Assembly: GCA_948470475.1 (NCBI GenBank)
Contig: OX419339.1
Coordinates: 8,308,002 to 8,372,001 of the forward strand
DNA from: Galaxea fascicularis
Taxonomy: Eukaryota; Cnidaria; Anthozoa; Scleractinia; Euphylliidae
Direction of reading: 5' to 3'
Length of the DNA: 64,000 bases
Each line of letters starts with the position of its first letter. Within the stretch, counting starts at the first letter, position 1. The translations under genes were made by a program, and so were the position numbers. The notes beneath the pieces were generated by a model, which had not been told where the DNA came from, made no database searches, and worked only from the letters and a program-made list of their open reading frames with translations. Positions 48,113-58,230 of the stretch are shown here, one piece after another.

Positions 48113-51100
48113 AGAGGGAGGGGGGTAAAGGGCGCACCGTCGGCTTCCATTGATACCAGCCTCGTAGCTGAAGGAACTACCGACGTTAAATAAGGTGAAA
48201 TAAATAAATAAATATAACATTACAAAGTACGGAAGATGCTTGGAGTGTGCCCGTGCCAGTGGAATAGTGACTGTGGAAAGCTTTGTTCACAAGTCGAGCA
48301 TTGCCTTTGACCATACTCTACAAAAAAACAAACTTTAGAATTAAACAGCTACAAGTTTCTACCCAGATGGGCGTGAGAACAGATACATGTAAACTGGCAG
48401 TGGAGGAAACAACCTCAAATAAGCAAGCCATCATTGGGTATACCTAGGATAGTTTTTCCGTTGCCATATTGAGACACAGAAAACCGTAACACGAAAAAAA
48501 ATATTTCTGGAATGTTTATTGTTCTTCAACCAATCAGACGCATGAAGAAACCACAAGGTAAAAAAAAACCAGTAACCACAAACGTGATCGACATTACAGG
48601 TTGCGGTTTGGCCATCTTTAATCTGATTGGTTCTCTTCTGCAAAACAATAGACATTCTTGAAATGTTTCTAGTGTTCACGGTTTTCTGAGTTTCACAGTT
48701 ATTGCTCGCTTGTATGGCAGTTCTCCCTTTTAAATTTCCATGACTACAATTCTTCCTGACTACTCTACACTAATCAACCATACAGAATTTTGTAAACTGA
48801 CCTTTGGAGGAGTGGAAGCTAAATTGGTGTACTTTGCCTCAGCTTCCCTTAGCTTTTTCCTCACCCCAAGCAATTCATCCTCCAGTTGATTTTTAGTATT
48901 GAGGTGAAGTTTGTTTGCACTCTGTACCTCGTGCTCTAAGCTTTGAATCTTCTTTCTGAGATCAGCGTTATCTTCTTGCAACGAAAAGAGTTGTTTGTCG
49001 TTTTCTTTGCTTTTGTTCTGAGGACAGATAAAAATTGAACTGTCTTATGGTCAGGTTTGAGTTTTGGCTCCTGTTCTAGCCAGAGAATATCAGCAAATTC
49101 CCTTTGACTTACACCTGTACCGCTGTTTAAAACTAGTATGTACTGCCTATGAGACGGGGCACCAACCCACAAATCAAAGTTTGAACTTTTCCTTTGCTGA
49201 TACTCACAATGGTTATTAGTGATTGAAACACTGTAGTTGTCACTTCGCTTGATGCAGAAAAGTTGCTGTATTGTTACAATTCAACTTCAATAAGCAAGCT
49301 CTTTGTCAGATAGATACTCATACATGCACAAACATAGCTGGAAAATCAAATTGCAAAAGATACACTAGCCTACCATCTGAGTTAGGAAGTACTTAATACT
49401 CAACTGAATGCAGCCTTTCATTGATTTTTTATTTGGAAAATGATGGTCAGTGTACACAAATGAAAACATTTTTTATATGATCTATGAGACTACCAGGCAC
49501 CACTAAAGACAGCTTTAACACTTACATTGTTTCCTGGCCCAGAGTTCTGTAACTTTATTATCTCGGCTTGCGACTTGCGGAGTTTTGTCTCCAGTTCAGA
49601 GATATTAACTGACAGCTGACTGACATTCTCACTGTGCTCTTGCTTCACTGTCTCTAGCTCTGATTGAGTGGACAGCCATGTTTCATGTATCCTACTTTTC
49701 TCAGTGTGCAGTTCATTTATGGAGTCCACAAGTTTTCTGATACTTGAGGACTTAGTGTTAGTGATGTGTACTGACTGTGAAGGGCTTGAGCCCTTGATGT
49801 GGCTTTCAAGCTCAGCAATTTTACTTTCCTGTTCTTCAATGAGTTCTTCTAAGTTGTGAATAAGTTCTGCTTTCATTGCCAGCTGAGATTCATGGGTTTT
49901 CTTCAGGATCTTTATCTGAGACTTTTTGTTGTTTTCTGCCTTTTGAAGCCGGGACTTGTAGTTAGCAGTTTTGTCTGTCATTGTCTGAAAAATAGAGTTT
50001 TAAGCATATGAAGAATAATTACAGAAAGAAAACTTTAAAGACAAAGAAACTTTTCATTTAAAGCTATTGTCTACAGATTATGTGTACCAGCTTAACAAAA
50101 TTCTGATGACGCTAAACATGGGATGGAAAAGTATAGTGTATGGATAGTATAACTAGGACAAAACATAATTATACTCTTTGCAAAGGATGATACACTCTTT
50201 TCATACACACTCAGGTAGTTACTGGACATTGTCTCTGCTCTTTATAATTATAGCTCGACTGAACATGAACAATCAAAGTCATTTAAAATGTTCTAGACTT
50301 TTACACAATAATGATGAATTGATTCATGGTACAAATCTGTAAGTTCTGTTACTCTAGAAAGGACACCACAGTTGCAATCGTCAATTATAGCAAAACAAAC
50401 CTTGAGCTCCATGAGTAACTGCTCACGTTGCTTATCCTTTTGCTTGATCTCTGTCAGCAGTGCCTTTAACTCAACTGATGTACCTGCAAAAAGCAACACA
50501 ATGATTTCAAATACTACAGGCCTGTTTTGCATTATTAGTTAACATAATATTTATTTATTGTATTATTTCCAATGCTGAATTGGGGAGAAGGAGCATAATT
50601 AAGATCTAATTCTGTAGAGGGTGTATGACAGCTAGCCAACAACTTGAACGTCTGGTAGTCCCCTGAATAAGATGCAAATCTTTTAACTTAAGAAAGTGGC
50701 TTCAATTTTTGTTTTCTTTAACTTACTTCCAGACTATCTTGCCTAAGTGACACAAACAAATGGCTACAATATACTTGTATACTGATCCATGACAGTCCCC
50801 AGCGCTCAACCTAAACTTTTCAACAAACTTGTCAATGGCTAGAGGAGACTAAATATACTCAAGCCAAAATGGTATCATTTGGTGGCCAAGCATGGATCGT
50901 CTCTCAAGACCGATATTGCAATTACTGAGTGTAAATTTAAAGACTTTTTTTTTGCATTCCAACTTGACTCAAAATCGGTCATCATTACTACTACCAAAAC
51001 ATCTTCTATTACAAGTAGCCCACTGAGTGGCTAGCAGTTCTCAAATTTTACTAGCCCAAACCAATCAAATTTCTTCTAGTCCTGAGTTTGTGGACCACCA

Positions 51101-53765
51101 CTAAGGTTGAGCACTGACTCCCTCAGTCTCCCTTCATTAGAAAGAAGACAGTCTACAACACCAAAAAGCTGAATTATTTAATTGAAATGTGCCATTTCAC
51201 AATTATCTCCTTTCACGATCAGCACCACTGTCAAACCGTCATACATGTAGTCAAAACAACCTTCCAATTGGAAAAAGTACTGGATGTTGCAAGATAATAA
51301 TTATTCCTGTAACCTTGAAAAACAAGAGCTACAACGAGTTGCAAAAATACTTGAGACACTGTACGCTATTTGGCCTTGAATGACGTTTCCATGATCTTCC
51401 GCTTTCCCTCCCCCTCCCCCTCTTATCAATGTTGTTAACGGTGCAGCACCATGCTCGAAACTTTGAGGAACAACTTTGAAAGGGGGAGAGGGAGGGGGTG
51501 TGTATTGTATCTCACAGATTTGTTGGCGGCAGCGTTTTAGAGAAAGAAGAGACGTTTTTGATGGCGAATGTCTCAACAATTTTGCAACTGGTTGTCTCAA
51601 TGCTAGTGCACTGTATGGCCACTTTATTAGTTAGGGAATGTGGGCGAGAGCTATTGTAGTTTTTGCTTTTAATGAGGTGTTTAAAACAAATAGGGTTTCA
51701 TTGTCTTACATCACGTGGATTGAAAATGGCCAGCGGATAAAGCTCATTTTGTGCTGTTTATCGTACGACGTAATCGGAGCGTATTTCACTGCTTTTACGG
51801 AGCAAACCCGAAAACATTCTTAAGCTTCGATATAGACTACTTATATAACTCCGTTTTTGCTCTTACGGTCTGTAAAGACGTGATTCTAAGCGATTTACTG
51901 TGAATCTCCGTCAGGCAGGAGGTTTACCTTTTCAAATGACGCCAAAAGCCGACACTAGATTGAGGAGATAAGCTGTTGTTGATGTAAAAGAATTAGCCAC
52001 ATAAACAGACATTCTAATGTGATCGCGTGCCATTAAATCCAGCTGCTTAGAAAACAGCGGCAGAATATATAAAATGAAATGCCAAAGTGCTGTCAATGTT
52101 TTGCATCGTTTATGTTACACTGATTGAAACGTTTTTTACTAATTTCCACAAAGGACTGTTACGAAATTCAACGGTCTACCATTCTAGCACGGTCTACCAT
52201 TGCGTTCACTAAAAAATACATTAAGATATCATATATCTTACTCTTCGATGGTAGACCGTGCTAAAATGGTAGACCGTCAGAAAATCAAAGGAAATGCATA
52301 TTACACTTATAATCGTTTTACCACTGTTCTCGTTTGGTATTTGTCACTATTTAGGATTGGAAAGAAATGATAGTAGCCCAAGTAGTTTTCTCCTAAAGCC
52401 ATTTACTCAAAAAGTAACGCAATCACAGAATGTTACATGACCAAATAGCATGCCAATTGTTCTTGCGTTACAAAATAAAAGGGACGAAATTACCACACTG
52501 TTGTCAGGTGAAATTAATTGCCTAGTAGTCTTGTAGGGCGGTCTTTATGGTCGGCTAAAATCAAATGTAAGCAGTTATGCATTGGCGCGATAGTTTTGTC
52601 AATAATGTCACTTCGCATTGAGCATTGACTATGGTGTGCTCTCTACTGGTAGTGTTAACTCTTGAAAAGTCTCACACCTGTCATAGTCTATCATATCTTA
52701 TAAACGCTTTAAGTTGGGCATCTATGTCTAGACGCCCTAGACGTAAGGCGTCTATTAAGTTGCACGAACAAAAGGAAATAATACACTCCGATTTGTTACG
52801 TCATTAACTGCAAGTTAAGAAAATTCGACGAATTCAAATTTAGTTTTTTGCATACTCTCTGACGAACTAGAGCGTCAATATGTCTAAGACTATAATAAGG
52901 AAATATAGTTCTTCAAAATTAATTGCTAAGCTCCATTGTTGCATCCTTCATACCAGAGAAAACAAAGTTCACTTTTATACCTTAATTAGACAACGAGTTG
53001 CAAAAATACTTGAGACACTGTACGCTATTTGGCCTTGAATGACGTTTCCATGATCTTCCGCTTTCCCTCCCCCTCCCCCTCTTATCAATGTTGTTAACGG
53101 TGCAGCACCATGCTCGAAACTTTGAGGAACAACTTTGAAAGGGGGAGAGGGAGGGGGTGTGTATTGTATCTCACAGATTTGTTGGCGGCAGTGTTTTAGA
53201 GAAAGAAGAGACGTTTTTGATGGCGAATGTCTCAACAATTTTGCAACTGGTTGTAGCTTAAGATTAAGCCCTTTTCTTTTCTTCTAAACTGTGTTTAAGT
53301 AATTATCAATGATTCTCAAACATACACACCCCACGCAACAAGAACACAAACTCTCCAAATTTATAGGTTCTTTAACCCTTTATAAATTCCCTGAAGTGAT
53401 TGACATTTAACTTCTTAGAATACCAATACATTGTCCAACAGATGTGATGAGAACAGACAAACTTATCAGCCAGAGGGTGGTGTCTTGATATAATCCCAAA
53501 CTCTCTTAACTAAAGCACAAGGAACTGCATAGCAGCTAGAAAGGAGAATTGCTAATCAGATCTTTGGAGCTAAAGGGCTACATGGAGAGAGTAGATTCAA
53601 ACTTCTCATAAAATATGTTAGGATTTAAATGGATGGAGTTAGCTTTAAGGGGAGCAGGGTTGGTGCAGTGGTGAGAGCGCTCGCCTTCCACCAATGTGTC
53701 CCAGGTTAGATTTCCGCACTTGGCGTCATAAGTGGGCTGAGTTTGTTGGTTCTCTACTCTGCTCT

Positions 53766-53800
<35 letters not shown>

Positions 53801-55429
53801 CTCCTCAAAAACCAACATTTGATTTGATTTGATTTAGAGTTTATTTGATTTTGAGGGCCACAGAGTCATCAGTGTCTTAGGACTACTGTTAAGTGTTTCA
53901 CCCTCTTTAAATAAAGCCTATTATTATTATTATTATTATTATTACTATTATTAGCAAGATACTTAGTTCTAATATCAGCTTTGTGATATTGACAACCAAT
54001 TGTTTATATTGATTCCCAAATAACTAAGGTCTTATTGACAATAAATCAACTTGGCATTAATTTTGCATTCGTGGGAGCAGATTGGAATGTGTAGTTATGT
54101 ACCACCTGGTGTTAAAATCACAATTTGTTAAATAAATAAAATAATGGAAGTCTAGTAATTTCTTGGTATTCCTTTCTCATATTTGAGAGCTCGTGTACAT
54201 GTACTTTGCCAGGCTCATGCTTCTGCCTGCATGAAATAGATACTATTAATATTGGATAATTCCCATCTGCCTTGTGTTTTAGAATTACTTACATAAAAGC
54301 ATGTATGAAATTAGCATACAAGCCCTTTCCACATGACTAAGGTTTAACTCTATAAATCAACTTGTCAAATTCTATTTTGTTTCGTTTGCAGGAAAAACTG
54401 AACTATTAAGCTGAAATTTCAAATATATACAGGAGCTAGTTTAACAAACTTCAAGTAAAAGGCAATGCAAATGATATCTACCAAAGCTCTATGATTATGA
54501 TAAACGAAAGCATAGTGTGATGAACAGAAACCCAAGCCACAAAAGTTTATAAATACCCAAACCACCGGGGCATTTAAAATATACTAAATTAATAATATTG
54601 TAAAGGAAACATAATATTTTATATGGCATACAAAGATTATACAACTATTGAAAGAATATTCGCCCGGGAGGCAACAAACAAAACACTTGGCCCTGTATCA
54701 TAAAACTCGAATAATTGATGGCCAAGTGGAAAATGCAACAGGTTGCAGTGAAATCTAAAAACAACAATCTTCAATTTATTCCGAGATTCCGTTCAAGCCA
54801 AATAAAAGTAAGCCTACTGCAAATAAGGTTAAAATCGAGTGCCGTGTCCCATTAATTTTATTCCGAAAGTTGAGTCACCTTTAGAGACTTGGTCAGCCTC
54901 GGGTTCCTTTTCTTCATCGTCACTTGAGGATGATCGCTCTTCTTCAGGGCCAGAATCGTCTAGTTTGTAAACAGGAAATTAAAAACATATTTAAAGATCT
55001 CAGTGAAACGATGCCTCGCAACCCGAGCTTCAAAATTCCTCCATAAAGCTCACAGCTTTGTTGTCATGGTCTGCAATAAAGATCTTATCAGCAATTTACT
55101 TAAGAAGCCAATCGACTTCTGTACATGAACTACAAATGTGGACTGAAAGATCGAAAGCAGAGAAAGCATACCATCCAATCCTAGCTCCTCTTTCCAAAGT
55201 TCCTTCCTTGATGGAGAGGGCTTGTGTGCCAAGTCAGGGTTGAATGACATGGGTGTTTTGAAGGGAGATTGCGAGCTTTGAGTCTGCAATGAGACAAATA
55301 TAAAGCGGATAAAGCAACAACGAAAACTACACTACGATGTCATTCAATAAATACACCTGGAAAATCATCTCGTGCAACTCAAAGCCGCCGTAAAATGCTT
55401 ACCCTTGAACGATCCCGCGGAGACAACAT
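41071..55429 (-). CDS. KIFC3: KIFC3-like kinesin-14 (C-terminal, minus-end-directed motor), 16 coding exons
   Basis: Coding exons in order of transcription: 55429-55403, 55283-55172, 54959-54879, 50483-50401, 49984-49526, 49017-48802, 47945-47829, 47131-46955, 46724-46446, 45801-45508, 45324-45220, 44036-43791, 43703-43574, 42625-42428, 41836-41658, 41145-41071. All introns are GT-AG and all phases agree. The sum is 2778 nt, 925 residues plus TAA. The N-terminus (about 1-75) is Ser/Pro-rich then acidic; about 80-545 is heptad-rich coiled coil; the kinesin-14 neck joins the motor at [14 protein letters not shown] (about 550). Motor motifs: P-loop GQTGSGKT (639-646), switch I SSRSH (752-756), switch II DLAGSE (782-787), then [14 protein letters not shown]. 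The neck-before-motor order predicts minus-end movement on microtubules. KIFC3 proteins act in junction-directed and Golgi-related transport. The motor matches KIFC3 better than KIFC1. An extra phase-neutral exon in the 4.4-kb intron 3 cannot be excluded. Confidence 0.93.
43003..43137 (+). repeat. Tandem duplication of a unit of about 67 bp (kinesin intron 13)
   Basis: Two adjacent copies share AAAGGCAAATGCACTGAACT and AAAATGCATTGGAATTGCAA, with one substitution and a 4-bp length difference. The duplication is recent. Confidence 0.8.
43258..43363. mobile_element. Short MITE-like hairpin (kinesin intron 13)
   Basis: The ends TAGTCTGCGTG and CACGCAGGCTA are inverted. The centre (GCGCTTGAGCGCGCTC) is also palindromic. 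The termini resemble those of the MITE at 23154 (AGCCTGCGTA), so they may be related. Confidence 0.5.
44573..44775. mobile_element. Truncated copy of the fold-back element at 63110
   Basis: It shares TTGTGACGTCAA, CGTAACTTTTGAAGCCTATC and AACAGGTGCAAAGATTTATT with the right arm of the 63110 element. An A-rich insertion (44690-44740) interrupts it, and its end is cut by the pogo-like repeat at 44777. Confidence 0.55.
44777..44945 (+). mobile_element. pogo/Tigger-like (Tc1-mariner) fragment
   Basis: It begins CAGTGGAACCTCGATTTAAC, the typical terminal sequence of pogo-like elements, followed by the repeated subterminal motif TATAACGAA (at about 44807, 44823, 44891, 44908). Only one end is recognisable and there is no transposase. 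Confidence 0.6.
47242..47732. mobile_element. MITE-like inverted repeat, about 490 bp (kinesin intron 7)
   Basis: Arms of about 120 bp are mirrored with mismatches: GCGAGTTCCAAATTTTAACC with its counterpart CAAAATTTGCAACTCGC, ATCGATAAACTGA with TCAGTTTATCGA, and ACCAAGTTATGGACTT with AGGTCCATAACTTGATCT. Older than the palindrome at 28873, judging by arm divergence. Confidence 0.65.
47968..48215 (+). mobile_element. tRNA-derived SINE with (AAAT)n tail, in a kinesin intron
   Basis: The head is GTGGCTCAGTTGGTTAGTGC and a B-box-like CTGGTTCGATTTT. The body is about 180 bp, and the tail GAAATAAATAAATAAATAT lies at 48196-48215. It is in intron 6 of the kinesin gene, antisense to it. Confidence 0.75.
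48470..48695. mobile_element. MITE, family B, copy 2 (kinesin intron 6)
   Basis: It shares ATATTTCTGGAATGTTTATT, CAACCAATCAGACGCATGAA and the end GTGTTCACGGTTTTCTG with the copy at 18871. The inverted ends are AGAAAACCGTAACAC and GTGTTCACGGTTTTCT. Confidence 0.65.
51332..51595. mobile_element. MITE, family C, copy 1 (264 bp, kinesin intron 3)
   Basis: The ends are ACAACGAGTTGCAAAAATAC and the imperfect inverse CAATTTTGCAACTGGTTGT, with TTGAGACA and TGTCTCAA inside them. The interior holds C-rich and G-rich tracts (CCCTCCCCCTCCCCCT; GGGGGAGAGGGAGGGGGTG) that mirror each other. The nearly identical copy is at 52990. Confidence 0.8.
52171..52277. repeat. 30-bp inverted repeat built from a direct ACGGTCTACCAT repeat
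   Basis: The left arm 52171-52200 is ACGGTCTACCAT, six bases, then ACGGTCTACCAT. The right arm 52248-52277 is its reverse complement with one difference. The centre contains AAGATATCATATATCTTA, itself partly palindromic. Confidence 0.8.
52990..53254. mobile_element. MITE, family C, copy 2 (kinesin intron 3)
   Basis: It lies in direct orientation relative to the copy at 51332 and differs by one visible substitution (GCAGTGTTTTAG for GCAGCGTTTTAG). Such identity means very recent insertion or a segmental event. Confidence 0.8.
53648..53952 (+). mobile_element. tRNA-derived SINE, family A, copy 2, with (TTA)n tail
   Basis: It repeats the copy at 12811 (GGTGCAGTGGTGAGAGCGC, ACCAATGTGTCCCAGGTT, CTCTGCTCTGAGAGGTTTTT). 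It runs on to AATAAAGCC and a (TTA)n tail at about 53918-53952. It lies in intron 3 of the kinesin gene, opposite to the direction of transcription. The B-box is mutated (GGTTAGATTTC). Confidence 0.8.
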
Positions 55430-55633
55430 TCTTCAATTGTCGTTGGCCACAGAAATCTCAACTCGTTACGAACGTTCGACGCCCGGAATTCAATCTGGAT
55501 TTTTCCAACAATAACTACGATCGTTACGTTTCCGAAAAATGCAAGGAGTTTCTTAAGTTTCTTCTTTTGTTTATAATCGATCGAACGACGAAGGAATGGA
55601 CCGTTGAAATGCCGGCGTGTATGTCTGAGCAAG

Positions 55634-55641
55634 TGACGTCA
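55634..55641. promoter_or_regulatory. Consensus CRE palindrome TGACGTCA upstream of the kinesin gene
   Basis: A perfect 8-bp CREB/ATF palindrome lies about 205 bp upstream of the kinesin ATG at 55429, within the likely promoter. An 8-mer can occur by chance, so function is inference from position only. Confidence 0.35.
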
Positions 55642-56059
55642 CCCAGCAACAGTATACAATCATACCCAATCCCCTCTTGGCAGCACTACCGACGTCGATT
55701 GGGCAAGTTCAAACAAGTCAAACAAATCCCAATTTAAATTATGGCGGTTTTCTCGCTGGTGGCCGAAGCTAGCATATTATTAGAGTATGAAGGAAATAGT
55801 ATTTCTGGTATTGTTTTCTGTGTCCTTCGAAGACTGAATTTGTTTTCAGCACGAAGTGTTAGCTGTACTTTAACCTAAAATTACCACCGCTAGAGTTTTA
55901 GGGTAACTATTGAGCCAAGAAATGACAGGAACTCTGCTAATTTTTATTTCAAGTTTTCAGTTATATGAAATGTAGTCACAAACATCCACAATTTCGTCTA
56001 GAACTAGGTACATATCATGGATCGGGGGATCGATAACTCTGTGTTACACTTGGTTAAAT

Positions 56060-56220
56060 TGGTTTCCCAGTGAAGTGGTGGTACGTTTTAGGGTTGAAAG
56101 TTTTTGGGGGCCACGCCCACTAATAGAGATTCTGGTACCTTTTAGGGGTTCTTTTCAAAATATCCGACGAGCACCCCCGTCATTTTTATGGGGGAGTCCC
56201 CCCTCGGGCCATGGACAACT
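56060..56220. repeat. Probable dispersed repeat
   Basis: The stretch has ACCTTTTAGGGGTTCTTTTC and ACCCCCGTCATTTTTATGGG with a C-rich end and no coding content. It looks like a dispersed repeat, but no second copy is in the window, so this is weak. Confidence 0.3.
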
Positions 56221-57193
56221 GTTTCGGCCTTGAGCTGTGTTAGGCCTCACCAGCATCGCAAAGCTAATACCCGGGCTCAAGTGCCACTTGTCACAATTTC
56301 CTATAAAATAAAAAGGATATTGAAAAGAGATACCAGGACATTGGTGGCACCTTTCGAGTAAAATCAAGCTCAGAATTATTGCAGAAAATTTATTCAAACA
56401 CTGGCAGGATTTATTCAGCACTAGTAAAAAACTTAGAGCTGTGTCTGAAAGTGGGACCAGGACTCAGGGGCGCAGGGACGCGTGTTCGCGGACGTGGAGA
56501 CGCGGAAACGCGAGTTGTGAGACGTCGGGACGCGACATTGGGGACGTACAAAGAAAGACCGATGCAGTTGAAAATGAAATAAAAATTCTTTCACTTTACG
56601 CTCTTTCTCAAGGTTCAGAACACTAAATGACCGGAAGTCAGATAGTTTTTTTGACACTCGTTCCGTACAGCAAAGAAACCTCGTTCCAGAACGGTTCTTA
56701 TTAAGGAAAGAAAGTTACAAAAAGATATTAAGGATTAGACGATAGAATCATGAGATAAGCTAGGAACAACAAGAAGAGGCATGCGGCTGAAATACAAACG
56801 TACCTTATCGGTGACTCGTACAACCCGACTTTACAAAACGAACAACAAGGCGAAACTGATTAAAAAACCTACACAACGACATTGGCTTTAAGAACGAAGA
56901 TGTAATAAAGAAAATTATTTACATACATAATGAGGTGTGAGCGTACATGGATACTGAAAAGTGTTACGAAATCAGACAGTTCATGTAAATGATTCATTTC
57001 ATATTCACCACTCAATACGCAATACGCAACGCACTGTTGCGCAGTAACGCATCTGCTGTAACATAAGGAAAATCAAAGAATTAATCCAATCTAAACTGCT
57101 ATATTCTCACTATGATAGGTGAAGGTGATTCCACTGAAAAAGAGTATAAAATTTCTCAGACTGCGCCCAACATGCGAATCATGTTATCACGAC

Positions 57194-57269
57194 GCGTCGA
57201 TACGTGGTATAGTGGTGAGCATTGCTGCCTTCCAAGCAGTTGACCCGAGTTCGATTCCCGGCCGACGCA
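57194..57269 (+). tRNA. tRNA-Gly (TCC), with 4-nt insertion, possibly a pseudogene
   Basis: The sequence carries GTGGTATAGTGGTGAGCATT (D-arm), CTGCCTTCCAAGCAG (anticodon arm, TCC), and the T-loop TTCGATT. The acceptor GCGTCG pairs with CGACGC. Two oddities: ATAC is inserted between the acceptor stem and the D-arm, making 76 nt instead of 72, and the T-stem CCGAG/CCCGG has an A-C mismatch. CTTTTC downstream could end Pol III transcription. Confidence 0.7.
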
Positions 57270-57650
57270 ATACTCCTTTTCCGACGTACTCTGTATTCCT
57301 TTCTCATGTGTCAGTGTTCCTCTTTTTTTCAATTACGGCTTGAGGTTTGAGCTCACTGAAGCAATTTGACCGGAAATGTTATTCTGAACAAGTTAGTCGA
57401 TATGAAAAAACACTTTGCTTGAGTCTAAAGGAGAGATTTTAGTGGACTCGAGAGTCTGAATGAGGAGGTATGGAAGTGGTAGTCAAGTGAAGCCATTGCA
57501 TGAAAAGGAATTCATGTATTCGACTACTATTTTCACTCCTTATTTCACTCCTTAAAACAACGCTTGCCTTCCTGTGACATATTTCGCAATCTACCCGCCA
57601 AGTTAAGAAGATGAAGTTTGCTTCATATTTAGATAAAAGTGGAGTAAAAA

Positions 57651-57722
57651 AGGTCCCACCGAGATTTGAACTCGGATCGCTGGATTCAAAGCTCAGAGTG
57701 CTAACCATTACACCATAGGACC
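57651..57722 (-). tRNA. tRNA-Gln (TTG)
   Basis: On the minus strand the gene begins GGTCCTATGGTGTAATGGTT, has anticodon loop CTTTGAA (TTG), T-arm CCGAGTTCAAATCTCGG, and ends GGGACCT. It is followed at once by a T run, a Pol III terminator. The anticodon stem CTGAG/TCCAG has one A-C mismatch and one wobble; other stems close. Probably functional. Confidence 0.8.
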
Positions 57723-58156
57723 CCATATACTGTACATGCTATGGTTGAAAAAACGGTACAGTTGGTACCGTTTGAAATTTTGAACCTAGCAACTAATAAA
57801 CAATTGAATATCAAATCGATGATGATTCCCTATAGTTGCGGCCTGAGCAAAGTGATGTTGCCTTTAAGCACGAAGAATCATGGGGGCACTTTCCCCTCTC
57901 CTCAGAGGGTAGCAAAGGGTGTCTGCCTGACGCGGGATGAAGGCACTAATTAGCGCGTGCGCGTGGACCGTGAAAGAAACCAAAAGACCAAAAGAGATAC
58001 ATGGTATACATGGTGCGGAAATTCAGTTCAAACTCGTGCGTGAAACGGGATCACAACCCCTCCTTTTTTTGCTACCCTCTCCTTAGGTGTATCTTGCTTT
58101 GCCCAGGACCGTTGAAAATTTAATATCACAAGATGTTTCCTTCTTTCAGAGAACAC

Positions 58157-58230
58157 GGTCCCATGGTGTAATGGTTAGCACTGTGGACTTTGATCCAGCA
58201 ATCCGGGTTCAAGTCTCGCTGGGAGACTCC
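58157..58230 (+). pseudogene. tRNA-Gln pseudogene
   Basis: It begins GGTCCCATGGTGTAATGGTT like tRNA-Gln. The anticodon loop has lost one A (GGACTTTGATCCAG), and the T-stem no longer pairs (CCGGGTTCAAGTCTCGC). Its 3' flank (ACTTTTATCTAAAATGAAAC) resembles the 3' flank of the minus-strand tRNA-Gln at 57651, showing common origin. Confidence 0.7.

Noticed and set aside
55372..55737. Plus-strand 121-codon ORF
   Set aside because: It is antisense to the first kinesin exon, starts with a non-ATG codon, and has no domain.
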